Source of the DNA: HRBIN12 sp035762085
GTDB taxonomy: Bacteria > Actinomycetota > UBA4738 > HRBIN12
Direction: 5' to 3'
Assembly (NCBI GenBank): GCA_035762085.1
Contig: DASTPT010000068.1
Span: 1 to 45,359 of the forward strand
DNA: 45,359 nt
Part shown: piece after piece, positions 17,243 through 26,664 of the stretch
How positions within the stretch are numbered: the first letter of the stretch is position 1
Layout: each line of letters begins with the position of its first letter
The notes under the pieces: model-generated
Databases searched by the model: none
The model's input: only the letters and a program-made list of their open reading frames with translations
What the model was told of the DNA's origin: nothing
Position numbers and translations under genes: made by a program

Positions 17243-20200
17243 ATGAACCCCACGAACGATGCAGGGGCTCACGAGGTTCGCAAGACCGTTTCGATCGTGT
17301 TCTGCGACGTGACCGATTCGACCTCGCTCGGCGAACGCCTCGACCCCGAGGCGCTCCGCCAGGTGATGAGCCGGTACTTCGACCGGATGGAGGCGGTGCT
17401 CGTCGCCCACGGCGGAACCGTCGAGAAGTTCATCGGGGACGCAGTCATGGCCGTCTTCGGTATCCCCCTGCTGCACGAGGACGACGCCCTTCGCGCGGTC
17501 CGAGCTGCCGCCGAGATGCGGGACGCCCTCGTGGAGCTCAACGTGGAGGTCGCGCGGCGTTGGGGCCTGGAGCTGCGGAACCGGACCGGCGTCAACACGG
17601 GCGAGGTCGTCACCGGGACCGACGCGGGACGAACGTTGGTGACCGGCGACGCCGTCAACGTCGCCGCCAGGCTCGAACAGGCGGCCGAACCGGGCGAGAT
17701 CCTGCTTGGGCCCGAGACGTACCGGCTCACCGCCCACGCCATCTCGGCCGAGCGACTCGACACGCTCGCGCTGAAGGGGAGATCCGGCGCCGTGGAAGCG
17801 TTCCGACTCCTGGACGTCGAGCCCGGGCTGCACCGCGCGCCGATGCGTCTCGACTCGCCGATGCTCGGGCGCGATCGACCACTCCGCCTGCTCCGTGACA
17901 CGTACGAGGAAGCCGTGACCGATCGGGCCTGCTTCCTCCTCACCGTCCTTGGGCCAGCCGGTATCGGCAAGTCACGGCTCGCGTTCGAGTTCCTGGAGGG
18001 GCTCGAGGAGGCGACCGTGCTCTCCGGTCGATGCCTCCCGTACGGCGATGGCATCACCTTCTGGCCGGTCGCGGAGATGGTTCGGGGGGCTGCGGGGATC
18101 GGGGAGGCGGATGCCCGCGAGCGGGCGCGGGCGCGCATCGTCGATCTGCTCGACGGCGCCGACGACCGGGAGGTCGTAGCGGTGCACCTCGCGAGGTTGA
18201 TGGGGCTCGCGGAGGGGCCTCGGGCCGAACCGGGCTGGGCGCTCCGCAGGCTCCTCGAAACGCTCGCGGGCCGTGCCCCGGTGGTCGCGGTGTTCGACGA
18301 TGTGCACTGGGCCGAACCGGGGCTCGTTGGCGCGATCGAACAGGTCGCGGACCTCTCGCGCGACGCTCCAATCCTTATCCTATGCCTCGCCCGTCCGGAG
18401 CTCCTCGACGACCGGCCCAGCTGGGGCGCCGGCCGGACCCGCGCCGCCTCCATCCAGCTCGAGCCGCTCGGCGAGACGGATGCTCGAGCGCTGCTCGAGA
18501 ACCTGGTCGGCGGTCGCGCGATCGATGACGAGATCGCCGACCGGATCCACGGCACCGCTCGAGGCAATCCGCTGTTCGTCGAACAGATGCTCTCGGCCCT
18601 CCTGGAGACGGGAGCGGTCGTGCGTCGGGACGACCGTTGGGTCGCCGCCGCCGATCTCGCCGCCGTCCGAACGCCGACGGCGCTCTCGAGCCTGTTGTCC
18701 GCCCGGCTCGACCGCCTCTCGGACGACGAACGGGTGGTGCTGTCGCGAGGTGCGGTCGTCGGCGAGATCTTCGAACGGCGAGCCATCCACGACCTCGTGC
18801 CGGCAACGTTCCGTGCGTCCGTCGACGAGCAGATCGGAGCCCTCCTCCGCAAGGACTTGATCCGGCCCACGCGGTCCGACGTCGGCAAGGAGCAGGAGGC
18901 GTTCCGGTTCCGGCACATCCTGATCCGGGACGCCGCCTACGACTCGTTGCCGAAGCACGAACGAGCGGTCCTCCACGAACGGTTCGCCGAACTGCTCGAG
19001 CGGACCAGCGGTGTCAGTCTGGCCGAGGCCGAAGAGATCGCGGCTCACCACCTCGAGCGGGCCTACCGCTGCCGGTGCGAGCTCGGGCCGCTCGACGATG
19101 TCGCCCGCGAGCTCGCCCGCAGGGCCGCCGCGCGGCTCGCGTCGGCGGGGAGGCGAGTGCACGACACCCGGTGGGACGTAGTGGGGACCGTCAGCCTCCT
19201 CTCGCGGGCGTGGGACCTCGTCCCGCCTGGCAGCGGTACCCGCCTCGAGTTCGGGCCCGACCTCGCGCTCGCGCTCGTCGAGCACGGAGACTTCGACCGG
19301 GCGGTCCACGTTTCGAGCCGGGTCGTCGAGGAGGGTCGGGAAGCGGGCGACCTGGTCGCCGAGGCTCGAGGTCGGGTCGCTCGGTGGCTCGCGCGAGCGA
19401 ACTCGGACCCGTCGATCGACCTCAGGCGGGCCGAGGCCGAGGCCGACGAAGCGATCGCGTTCCTCGAGGCGAAGGCAGACGACCTCGGCGCCGCGCGGGC
19501 ATGGCAGTTGAAGGCGAGCGTCCGGTGGGTCCTGATGGACTACGGCGGCCGGGTGTCGGCCAGCGAGCGCGCGGCATCCCTGGCCAAGCGAGCGCGCGCC
19601 GGATGGGACGAGGCCGAGGCGATGGCGAACATCGTGTACGGGCTGGTGCTGGGCGACGTCCCATTCGAGGAGTGCGACCGTCGCATCGGCAGGATCCTCG
19701 AGGCCGCGAGATCGGGCGGGAGTCGGAGACTGGAAGCGGACGCGCTCGCGTGTCTCGGGCATATCGCCGCAGATCGGGGGGAGAGAGCCCGGGCCCACGA
19801 GCTGATCGCCGAGGCGGCCCATCTGTACCGCGATGTCGGACGAGAGACCGAGTACTGGGGCGTTCGGGCTCTGAACCTTGACTCGATCTCGCCCTGGTGG
19901 TTCGGTCAGGAGGAGACCGCCGAGGCCGTCCTCCGAGAGGGCTACGAGGCGCTGGGTCGCCTCGGTGAGGTCGGTGTCCGCTCGACGGTCGCCGCTTTCC
20001 TCGCGCTCGTCCTCGTCGATCGCGGGGAACTCGACGAGGCGCTCCGGTTGGCCGACGAGGCCGAGGCGCTCGGAGGTCCGTGGGATCTCGCGAACCTGAT
20101 CCTGGGCGGCGTGATCCGCGCGAAGGTCGCCGCGGTGCGCGGCGACCACGCCGAGGCGATCGCCCACGCCGAGCGCGCGGTTACGCTCAGCGATGGCGGC

Positions 20201-20383
20201 GACGACATCCGCACGCAGGCGCAGACTCGCCTCGCCCTCGCCGAGTCGCTCGCGGCGGCGGGGAGGAACGACGAGGCCGACGCTGCCGCCCGTGACGCGC
20301 TCAGCCGAGCCGAGCGCAAGGGCTCCGTGGTGCTCGCCGAGCGTGTCCGTGCGTTCCTCGAGCAGATCGAGCCGCGCAGCTAG
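17243..20383 (+). CDS. Class III adenylate/guanylate cyclase with AAA/NB-ARC-like ATPase and TPR region
   Basis: 1046-residue signalling protein. Residues 15-185: cyclase homology domain with metal Asp22 and Asp66 (FCDVTDST, FIGDAVMAVFG), Lys62 suited to adenine recognition, and GDAVNVAARL (Asp136, Asn139, Arg143), so all catalytic residues are present and cAMP is the likely product. Residues about 210-500: STAND-type ATPase with Walker A GPAGIGKS (237-244) and Walker B VVAVFDD (347-353). Residues about 590-1046: Ala/Glu-rich helical repeats of TPR type. No TM segment. This architecture is common in actinobacteria as multi-domain ATP-gated cyclases. GAGGGG supports ATG 17243. The stop overlaps that of mobA in a CTAG. 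Confidence 0.93.
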   Translation: MNPTNDAGAHEVRKTVSIVFCDVTDSTSLGERLDPEALRQVMSRYFDRMEAVLVAHGGTVEKFIGDAVMAVFGIPLLHEDDALRAVRAAAEMRDALVELNVEVARRWGLELRNRTGVNTGEVVTGTDAGRTLVTGDAVNVAARLEQAAEPGEILLGPETYRLTAHAISAERLDTLALKGRSGAVEAFRLLDVEPGLHRAPMRLDSPMLGRDRPLRLLRDTYEEAVTDRACFLLTVLGPAGIGKSRLAFEFLEGLEEATVLSGRCLPYGDGITFWPVAEMVRGAAGIGEADARERARARIVDLLDGADDREVVAVHLARLMGLAEGPRAEPGWALRRLLETLAGRAPVVAVFDDVHWAEPGLVGAIEQVADLSRDAPILILCLARPELLDDRPSWGAGRTRAASIQLEPLGETDARALLENLVGGRAIDDEIADRIHGTARGNPLFVEQMLSALLETGAVVRRDDRWVAAADLAAVRTPTALSSLLSARLDRLSDDERVVLSRGAVVGEIFERRAIHDLVPATFRASVDEQIGALLRKDLIRPTRSDVGKEQEAFRFRHILIRDAAYDSLPKHERAVLHERFAELLERTSGVSLAEAEEIAAHHLERAYRCRCELGPLDDVARELARRAAARLASAGRRVHDTRWDVVGTVSLLSRAWDLVPPGSGTRLEFGPDLALALVEHGDFDRAVHVSSRVVEEGREAGDLVAEARGRVARWLARANSDPSIDLRRAEAEADEAIAFLEAKADDLGAARAWQLKASVRWVLMDYGGRVSASERAASLAKRARAGWDEAEAMANIVYGLVLGDVPFEECDRRIGRILEAARSGGSRRLEADALACLGHIAADRGERARAHELIAEAAHLYRDVGRETEYWGVRALNLDSISPWWFGQEETAEAVLREGYEALGRLGEVGVRSTVAAFLALVLVDRGELDEALRLADEAEALGGPWDLANLILGGVIRAKVAAVRGDHAEAIAHAERAVTLSDGGDDIRTQAQTRLALAESLAAAGRNDEADAAARDALSRAERKGSVVLAERVRAFLEQIEPRS

Positions 20384-20976
20384 TCTTCGAGGTCGGCGGG
20401 TTCGTCGACGTCGAACAGCGTGCGCCGCTCGGGATCGTCGGCCGTCCACTCGGCCTCGTTGACGATGACCGGCTCGAGCCTCGCGATCGCGTCGCGCAGC
20501 CGTCGTCCGCCCTCGCCGAGGACCCCAGCGGCCGCGGTCCGCGCCGGCGCCACCCTGACGACACCCGGCAGCGGCCGGAACCGATCCCCATCCCCGAGGG
20601 CGACCGCACGGACACGTCCGTCCCTCTCCGCCACCCCGAGCATCGACCGCAACACCGCCGGCACGAGTCCGGGCATGTCACCGCCCGCGAGGACGGCGAG
20701 CTCGCCTCGGGCCTCGCGGAGTCCCGCCACCGCTCCGACGAGGGGTCCCTGCCCCTCGACCTCGTCGTGCGTCACACGCACGACGACGGGCATCGGCGTC
20801 GGTTCGGCCCCCGGCGCTAGGACCAACACCACCTCGTCACATACGGCGTCGAGCGCGAGGACGACATGTCCGAGGAGCGGTCGCCCCCGGTACGGCTCGG
20901 CGAGCTTGTCCCGGCCGAACCGCATCGAACGGCCTCCGGCGAGGACGACGCCGCTGACGCGCGGCGCGTCAGTCAT
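20380..20976 (-). CDS. mobA: Molybdenum cofactor guanylyltransferase
   Basis: Transfers GMP from GTP to molybdopterin to make the guanine dinucleotide form (MGD) used by formate dehydrogenases. 198 residues. The nucleotidyltransferase signature VVLAGGRSMRFGRDKLAEPYRGRPLL is at residues 10-35, followed by EGQGPLVGAVAGL and VLAGGDMPGL with the Mg-binding Asp. Last gene of the formate dehydrogenase run, starting 5 nt after the upstream stop codon, which fits its role of supplying bis-MGD to that enzyme. Convergent with the cyclase gene. Confidence 0.92.
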   Translation of the reverse strand: MTDAPRVSGVVLAGGRSMRFGRDKLAEPYRGRPLLGHVVLALDAVCDEVVLVLAPGAEPTPMPVVVRVTHDEVEGQGPLVGAVAGLREARGELAVLAGGDMPGLVPAVLRSMLGVAERDGRVRAVALGDGDRFRPLPGVVRVAPARTAAAGVLGEGGRRLRDAIARLEPVIVNEAEWTADDPERRTLFDVDEPADLED

Positions 20977-20981
20977 CGGCG

Positions 20982-21983
20982 TCAGCCGCCGTCGCCGTCG
21001 CGGGCCTCCGCCGGCTCGGGAGGCTCCGGCAGGGTCTCCGGCCCGGGCGCGCGCGCCTGCGCGAACTCGAACCCGAACCGCCCCTTGATGCACAGGTGGC
21101 CCGACGTGACGTCGTGGTCCTCCGGCGAGGTGACCTTCACGATCGTGTTGTCCTGCACGTGGAGCTCGAGGTTGCAGCCGACCCCGCAGTACGGGCAGAT
21201 CGTCGTGGTGACCGTCTGACGGGACTCGTCCCAGTCCCCCGTCTGCCGCAGGTCGTGCTCGCTCTTGAACATCAACGCGCCCGTGGGGCACACGCCGATG
21301 CAGTTGCCGCAGTAGACGCACGCCGACTCGGGGAGGGGGACCGCGAACTCGGTCGAGATCCTCGCGTCGAACCCCCGACCGGCGACCGCGATCGCGAAGG
21401 TGTTCTGCGCGTCGACGCCGCAGGCCTCGACGCACTTGTAGCAGAGCACGCACCGCGAGTAGTCGCGGACGTACAGGTCGTTGTCGATCGTCACCGGTTG
21501 GTGGACCGTCTCGGCCACCGCGGGGTCCGGCTCGTGGTGATGGCCCGGCGCGCGAGCGTCGCGCACGCCGTCGCCGAGGGGCGGCATCAGCGCGCCGAAG
21601 CGCTCCGGCTGCGCCTCGTACTCGTCCTGCCAGCGGTGGACGTCGTCGCCCGCGAGGCTGAGGTCGACGCTCGAGGCGAGGAACTCGAGCACCAGGCGAC
21701 GCGAGTGCCGGACCCGATCGGTGTCGGTCCGGACCTGCATGCCGGCCTCGGCGCGCCGCGAGCACGCGGGCACCAGGGTGCGCGAGCCCTCGACCTCCAC
21801 GACGCACACGCGGCAGGCGTTCACCGGCGTCAGGGTGTCCGCGTAGCAGAGGGTCGGCGTGTCGATGCCCTCGGCGCGGCACGCGTCCAGGATCGTCGAG
21901 CCCTCGGGGACCCGCACGGTCCTGCCGTCGACCTCCAGATCGATCAGACGTCTCGGCGGCGCGAGCGGAACCGGTTGACTCAC
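20982..21983 (-). CDS. Formate dehydrogenase iron-sulfur protein (detached N-terminal half of the catalytic subunit)
   Basis: 333-residue electron-transfer protein. Order: [2Fe-2S] ferredoxin domain (CRAEGIDTPTLCY and VNACRVCVVEVEG..CS), a His-Cys-type linker, two 4Fe-4S motifs (RCVLCYKCVEAC and ACVYCGNCIGVCP), then CPYCGVGCNLEL...HLCIKGRFGFEFAQ, which is the Fe4S4 domain that opens the molybdopterin oxidoreductase domain of FdhA/FdsA proteins. It ends right there with a short Pro/Glu/Gly tail. The part that should follow is encoded as a separate protein at 23829-25742. GTG start overlaps the NuoEF TGA by 4 nt. Likely carries electrons from the Mo site to the NuoEF-like diaphorase. Confidence 0.9.
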   Translation of the reverse strand: MSQPVPLAPPRRLIDLEVDGRTVRVPEGSTILDACRAEGIDTPTLCYADTLTPVNACRVCVVEVEGSRTLVPACSRRAEAGMQVRTDTDRVRHSRRLVLEFLASSVDLSLAGDDVHRWQDEYEAQPERFGALMPPLGDGVRDARAPGHHHEPDPAVAETVHQPVTIDNDLYVRDYSRCVLCYKCVEACGVDAQNTFAIAVAGRGFDARISTEFAVPLPESACVYCGNCIGVCPTGALMFKSEHDLRQTGDWDESRQTVTTTICPYCGVGCNLELHVQDNTIVKVTSPEDHDVTSGHLCIKGRFGFEFAQARAPGPETLPEPPEPAEARDGDGG

Positions 21984-23827
21984 GCGAACACCCCCAGCCG
22001 CTGGATCGCCGACTGCACCGCGCTCGCGGCCGTCTGCCCGAGCCCGCAGATCGAGGCGTCCCGCATCACCAGCGCGATCTGACCCAGCAGCTCGAGCTCG
22101 TCGGCCGTCGAGCCGATCGTCCGCCCGGAGACCAGGCGGTGCAGGGCCTCCTCCTGGCGCACCGTTCCGACGCGGCACGGCACGCATTGACCGCAGGACT
22201 CGTCCCGGAAGAACCGGGCGATCCGAAGGACCGCGTCCACCAGGTCGGCGTCCGCGTCGAACACCATCACGACGCCCGAGCCCAGGGTGACTCCGGCCTC
22301 GCGGGCGCCCTCGAACGAGAGCGGCACGTCCAGGTCTCCCGGCCCGACGAAGCCGCCGGCCGCCCCGCCGAGCAGGATCGCCTTGAGCCCCCTGCCCCCG
22401 TGGACGCCGCCAGCGAGCCCGAGCAGGTCGCCGAGCCGCGTGCCGCACTCGACCTCGTAGACGCCAGGGCGCTCGACGTCGCCCGAGAGGCAGAACAGCC
22501 GCGTCCCCGTCGAGTCCGCCGTGCCGAGCCCCGCGTACGCGGGTCCGCCGATCCGGAGCACCTCGAGCACGTTCACGAGCGTCTCGACGTTGTTGATCCC
22601 CGTCGGCTTGCCGAACAGCCCGCGCTCGACCGGGAACGGCGGCTTGTTCCGCGGCTCGCCGCGTTTGCCCTCGATCGAGTTGAACAGCGCGGTCTCCTCC
22701 CCGCAGATGTACGCGCCGGCCCCGCGGCGGATCTCGACGTCGAACGCGAAGCCCTCCCCCATCACGTCGGGGCCGAGGAACCCGCGGGCGCGCGCCGCGT
22801 CGACCGCTCGCGCGAGCGCCTCGAGCGCCGCCGGGTACTCCCCGCGCAGGTACACGTAGCCGCGCTCGGACCCGGTCGCGTGGCCGGCGATCGTGAGCGC
22901 CTCGACCACCGCGAACGGATCACCCTCGAGCAGGATGCGGTCCTTGAACGTGCCGGGCTCGGACTCGTCGGCGTTGCAGACGAACAGGTGCGGCCGGGCC
23001 GGCTGATGCGCGACGAGCTCCCACTTGAGTCCGGTCGGGAACGCCGCGCCCCCGCGGCCGAGCAGCTTCGAGTCCTTCAGCTCGCGGATCACGCCCTCGG
23101 GCCCGAGCCCGACCGCGCGCCGGAGCGCCAGGTAGCCACCGTTCGCCCGATAGTCGTCGAGGGAGGACGGGTCCACGACGCCGACGCGCCGCAGCAGCCG
23201 GAGCGTGTCGCGGGCCTCCGCCGCCTGCGGCACCGAACGCCCGACCGGCTCGGACGGCCGGGCGTCCTGGTCGACCACGAGCGCCGTCACGTGCTCGACG
23301 CCGAGCGGGGCGACGGCGACGTCCTCGGCTCCGGCGCCCGAGCGCTGCAGGAGCGCCGCCGGGGCGCGCTCGCACAGGCCGAGGCAGGGGCTCCGCCGCC
23401 ACGTCCACGCGTCGCCCCGACCCTCGGGCCCGAGGGAGCGCTCGAGCTCGGCGCACAGCTCCTCCGCTCCCTGCGTCCGACACGCGATGTCGTCGCACAC
23501 GTGGAGCACCCGCGGGGGGCTCGGCGTGGTCGAGAACATCGCGTAAAACGTCGCCACCCCGTACGCCTCGGCCGGCGGGACGGTCAGGCGCGCGGCGACG
23601 TAGTTCAGCCCACCCTCGCTGATCCACCCCGCCGAGGCCTGCAGCGCGTGGAGCGCGGGGAGCAGCAGGTGCCGGCGGTCCCGTGCCTCGCGCCCGCCCC
23701 GGGCGACGTGCCCGTCGATGGGCGCGCGCTCGCCGCCCACCCATGCGGTCTCCGCGGACCCGAGGACGGCGTCGACGGCCGCCCGCTCCTCCTCCGTCGG
23801 CGTCGCGGCGAGCAGGTGCAGGTCCAC
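21980..23827 (-). CDS. NuoE-NuoF fusion: NAD(H)-binding diaphorase subunit of formate dehydrogenase
   Basis: 615 residues. Residues about 1-180 are a NuoE/HoxE-like thioredoxin-fold [2Fe-2S] domain with HVCDDIACRTQG and RSPCLGLCERAP (four Cys). The rest is NuoF/HoxF: LLGRGGAAFPTGLKWE (NADH loop), CNADESEPGTFKDR (FMN), GAGAYICGEETALFNSIEGKRGEPR and, near the end, ESCGQCVPCRVGT plus a distal Cys for the N3-type [4Fe-4S] cluster. Expected to pass electrons from formate to NAD+ in a soluble complex. GTG start lies 1 nt after the catalytic-subunit stop, with GGAGG inside that gene. Fusion of E and F in one chain is known in FDH and hydrogenase diaphorases. Confidence 0.93.
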   Translation of the reverse strand: MDLHLLAATPTEEERAAVDAVLGSAETAWVGGERAPIDGHVARGGREARDRRHLLLPALHALQASAGWISEGGLNYVAARLTVPPAEAYGVATFYAMFSTTPSPPRVLHVCDDIACRTQGAEELCAELERSLGPEGRGDAWTWRRSPCLGLCERAPAALLQRSGAGAEDVAVAPLGVEHVTALVVDQDARPSEPVGRSVPQAAEARDTLRLLRRVGVVDPSSLDDYRANGGYLALRRAVGLGPEGVIRELKDSKLLGRGGAAFPTGLKWELVAHQPARPHLFVCNADESEPGTFKDRILLEGDPFAVVEALTIAGHATGSERGYVYLRGEYPAALEALARAVDAARARGFLGPDVMGEGFAFDVEIRRGAGAYICGEETALFNSIEGKRGEPRNKPPFPVERGLFGKPTGINNVETLVNVLEVLRIGGPAYAGLGTADSTGTRLFCLSGDVERPGVYEVECGTRLGDLLGLAGGVHGGRGLKAILLGGAAGGFVGPGDLDVPLSFEGAREAGVTLGSGVVMVFDADADLVDAVLRIARFFRDESCGQCVPCRVGTVRQEEALHRLVSGRTIGSTADELELLGQIALVMRDASICGLGQTAASAVQSAIQRLGVFA

Positions 23828-23828
23828 C

Positions 23829-25742
23829 TCAGGCCTCCACCGGCTGCTCGAGCCGCTCGATCCGGACGGCGGTCGCCTTGAACTCGGAGGTTCCGGACTT
23901 CGGGTCCCAGGCGTCCACGGTGAGCAGGTTCGTCTGCGCCTCGTCGGGGAAGTGCAGCGTCATGAACGTCAGCCCCGGGCGAAGGCCCGGGTCCAGGTGG
24001 ACCGGGACCTCGACGGAGCCGCGCCGCGAGGTCACGCGCACGCGCTCCCCCTCGGCCACGCCGAGGCTCGCGGCGTCCTCCGGCGACACGTCGATCGTCT
24101 CGCCCCGGCGGAGCGGGCTCGAGAACCGGGCGGTCTGCACCCCCGTGTTGAAGTCGGTGAGGCGGCGGCCCGTCGTCAGTCGGATCGGGAAGTCGTCGGT
24201 GAGCTCGTCCACCGGCGGCTCCCACTCGACCACGCTGAACGGCGCGAGGGTGCCCTGCTCGGGCGGGTCGAGCCACAGCCGGCCGTGCAGGAACAGCGTG
24301 CCTGGGTGATCCTCGTCCGGGCACGGCCACTGGATCCCGCCGAGCTCCTCGAGCCGCCGGTACGACATGCCCTGGTGCATCGGCGAGAGCGACCGGAGCT
24401 CGTCCCACGCCGACTCGGCCGTCACCTCGCCCCAGTCGAAACCCAGGTGCTTCGCGAGCTGCGCGATGATCCACATGTCGTCGCGCGCGTTGCCCGGCGG
24501 GTCGAGGGCCTTGCGGACCCGCTGGACGCGGCGCTCGCTGTTCGTCACCGTGCCCTCGGACTCGATCGCCGAGACCGAGGCGGGCAGCAGGACGTCGGCC
24601 ATCTCGGCCGTCTTCGTCATGAAGATGTCCTGGACGATCAGGCAGTCGAGACCCTCGAGCAGCGTCCGGGCGCGGTGGGTGTCCGCCTCCGAGCTGGCCG
24701 GATTCTCGCCGATCACGTAGACGGCCCGCAGCTCGCCGCGCTCCATCGCGTCGAACATCTGCGAGAGGTGCCAGCCGCGCTTCGGCGCGATCGGCACGCC
24801 CCACGCGGCCTCGAACCGTGCGCGGGCCTCCGCGTCGCTCTCGATGTCCTGGAACCCCGGCAGCTTGTTCGGGATCGCGCCCATGTCGCCGCCACCCTGC
24901 ACGTTGTTCTGCCCTCGGAGCGGCGACAGGCCGCTGCCGTAGCGCCCGATGTGCCCGGTGAGGAGCGCGAGGTTGATGAGCGCGAGGACGTTGTCGACGG
25001 CGTTGTGGTGCTCGGTGATGCCGAGGGTCCAGCACAGCACCGCCCGGTCGGCCTTCGCGTAGGCATGGGCGAGCTCGCGGATCGCGTCCGCGGGAACGCC
25101 CGTCACCCGCTCGCCCCGCTCGAGCGTCCAGGGCTCGATCGACGCCCGGTACTCGTCGAACCCGGTCGTGGCGTGCTCGATGAACGTGGTGTTGTGCAGC
25201 CCCTGCGCGACGATCTCACGTGCGACGGTGTTCGCCAGGGCGATGTCCGCCCCGACGTCCAGCCCGAGCCACAGGTCGGCCCACTCGGCCGAGGTCGTCC
25301 GACGCGGGTCGACGGTCATCAGGCGGGCTCCCCGGTGGAGCGCCTTCAGGACGTGGTGGAAGAAGATCGGATGCGCTTCGCGCGCGTTCGACCCCCACAG
25401 CAGGACGAGGTCGGTCTCCTCGACCTCCCGGTATGAGGTTGTGCCGCCACCCGCTCCGAACACCGTGGCCAGACCGACCACGCTGGGAGCGTGTCAGGTG
25501 CGGTTGCAGCTATCGACGTTGCTGCTGCCCAGGACCTGTCGCATGAACTTCTGCGCGAGGAAGTTCATCTCGTTCGTGGCCTTGGAGCAGCTGAACAGGC
25601 CGACCCCGTTGCCGCCGTTCCGCTCGGTCGCGGCGCGCAGCCCGGCGGCGGCCCGGTGGAGGGCCTCGTCCCAGGTCGCCACGCGCAGCGCGCCGTCGGT
25701 GCGGACCATCGGCTCCGTGAGCCGGGTGAGCCCGTTCGGCAT
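23829..25742 (-). CDS. fdhA: Selenocysteine-containing formate dehydrogenase catalytic subunit (in-frame UGA), lacking its own Fe4S4 domain
   Basis: Oxidises formate to CO2 at a Mo/W-bis(MGD)-Sec site. Read through the TGA at 25496-25494 as selenocysteine, the protein is 637 residues. The TGA sits in CNRT-Sec83-HAPSVVGLATV, exactly the active-site position filled by Sec or Cys in all FdhF/FdhA enzymes, with the neighbouring His84. The catalytic Arg is in RGQNNVQG (Arg276). The C-terminus holds the MopB cap (RLTTGRRLTDFNTG...). It begins MPNGLTRLTEPMVRTDG, the sequence that normally follows the Fe4S4 domain; that domain is in the 20982-21983 protein. ATG preceded by GGAGGAAGGAG. Taken without recoding, the gene would appear as two ORFs (82 and 550 residues). 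Confidence 0.92.
25465..25496 (-). promoter_or_regulatory. UGA codon plus SECIS-like hairpin
   Basis: The UGA occupies 25496-25494. After 12 nt comes a hairpin at 25481-25465: arms GTGGTC and GGCCAC enclosing GGTCT. The loop GGUCU and the U in the stem (bulged or U-G paired) match the E. coli fdhF SECIS features recognised by SelB, where the hairpin begins 11 nt after UGA. This supports recoding rather than termination. Confidence 0.82.
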
Positions 25743-25777
25743 CGACGCTCGCTCCTTCCTCCGACGTCCGTGGCACG

Positions 25778-25783
25778 ATTGTA
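25778..25783 (-). promoter_or_regulatory. -10 box (TACAAT) for the fdh operon
   Basis: Near-consensus hexamer on the minus strand between fdhD (ends 25812) and the fdhA ATG, giving a leader of about 28 nt that contains the strong ribosome-binding sequence. The -35 region is not distinct. Confidence 0.5.
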
Positions 25784-25811
25784 TGGCGCCGCGGCGCCGA
25801 AGCGGATCCCG

Positions 25812-26657
25812 TCAGGTCGCGACGCGGTCGGGGTGCGTGTAGACGTTGAACCGGCCGTCGCGCACGAACCCGACGAGCGTCATGCCGAGGTGCCCGGCGG
25901 CCTCGACCGCAAGGCTCGATGGCGCGCTGACGGCGCTCACGATCGGGACGCCTGCGCGGCCGGCCTTCTGGACGATCTCGAACGACAGACGGCCCGAGAC
26001 CTGGAGCACGCGGTCGGCGAGCGGCAACCTGCCGACGAGCACCTCCTCCCCGATCACCTTGTCGACGGCGTTGTGGCGGCCGACGTCCTCCCGCACGGTG
26101 AGCAGCGTGCCGTCGGGCGCGAACAGCCCGGCCGCGTGGAGGCCGCCGGTCCGGTCGAAGACCTTCTGCGCCGTCCGCAGACCGTGCGGCAGGTCCGACA
26201 GCACCTCGGCCTTCACGACGGGGCCGGCGGCTACGCGCGCGCACCGGACCTCGACCTGCTCGAGCGTCGCCTTCCCGCAGATCCCGCAGGACGAGTTGGC
26301 GAAGAAATGACGTCGGAGCACGTCTGGGTCGAACTCGCGGGCCAGGTTCACCGTCACGACGTTGTAGTGCTGCTGCTCGGCGGGCAGATCCTCGCAGTAG
26401 CTCACCTTGCGGATCTCGTCGCGGCCGTCGATCAGGCCCTCCGTGAACAGGAACCCCGCGGCGAGCTCGAAGTCGTTGCCCGGCGTACGCATCGTCACCG
26501 CGACCGAGGCCGGCGGACCGCCCGGGCCCTCGACGCGGATCTCCATCGGCTCCTCGGTGGCCAGATCGTCGGGGCGCTCGGACCGGCCGCCCGGGCCGAC
26601 GGCCACCATCCGTCGTCGGGTCACGTTGCGTCGGAGGCGATCGGGGCCGGGCGGCAT
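25812..26657 (-). CDS. fdhD: Formate dehydrogenase accessory sulfurtransferase FdhD
   Basis: Moves sulfur from the IscS cysteine desulfurase to the bis-MGD cofactor, needed for active formate dehydrogenase. 281 residues. Motifs: LATEEPMEIRV, NDFELAAGFLFTEGLI, the reactive-cysteine motif SSCGICGKATLEQ, GLHAAGLFAPDG, REDVGRHNAVDKVIG and SGRLSFEIVQKA. Start placed at ATG 26657 because a TACCCT -10 box ends 7 nt upstream, so the longer ATG at 26729 would lie upstream of the promoter. First gene of the minus-strand fdh run and divergent from fhs. Confidence 0.94.
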   Translation of the reverse strand: MPPGPDRLRRNVTRRRMVAVGPGGRSERPDDLATEEPMEIRVEGPGGPPASVAVTMRTPGNDFELAAGFLFTEGLIDGRDEIRKVSYCEDLPAEQQHYNVVTVNLAREFDPDVLRRHFFANSSCGICGKATLEQVEVRCARVAAGPVVKAEVLSDLPHGLRTAQKVFDRTGGLHAAGLFAPDGTLLTVREDVGRHNAVDKVIGEEVLVGRLPLADRVLQVSGRLSFEIVQKAGRAGVPIVSAVSAPSSLAVEAAGHLGMTLVGFVRDGRFNVYTHPDRVAT

Positions 26658-26664
26658 GCACCCG

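Noticed and set aside
20982..22448. Longer 488-residue version of the iron-sulfur protein
   Set aside because: The extra N-terminal part is Arg/Gly-rich antisense-type sequence overlapping NuoF; GTG 21983 overlaps the NuoF stop as GTGA and gives a normal ferredoxin start.
25481..25496. Frameshift or nonsense mutation splitting fdhA into two pseudogene pieces
   Set aside because: Both sides are in the same frame, the stop is TGA at the known Sec site, all other active-site motifs are intact and a SECIS-like hairpin follows.
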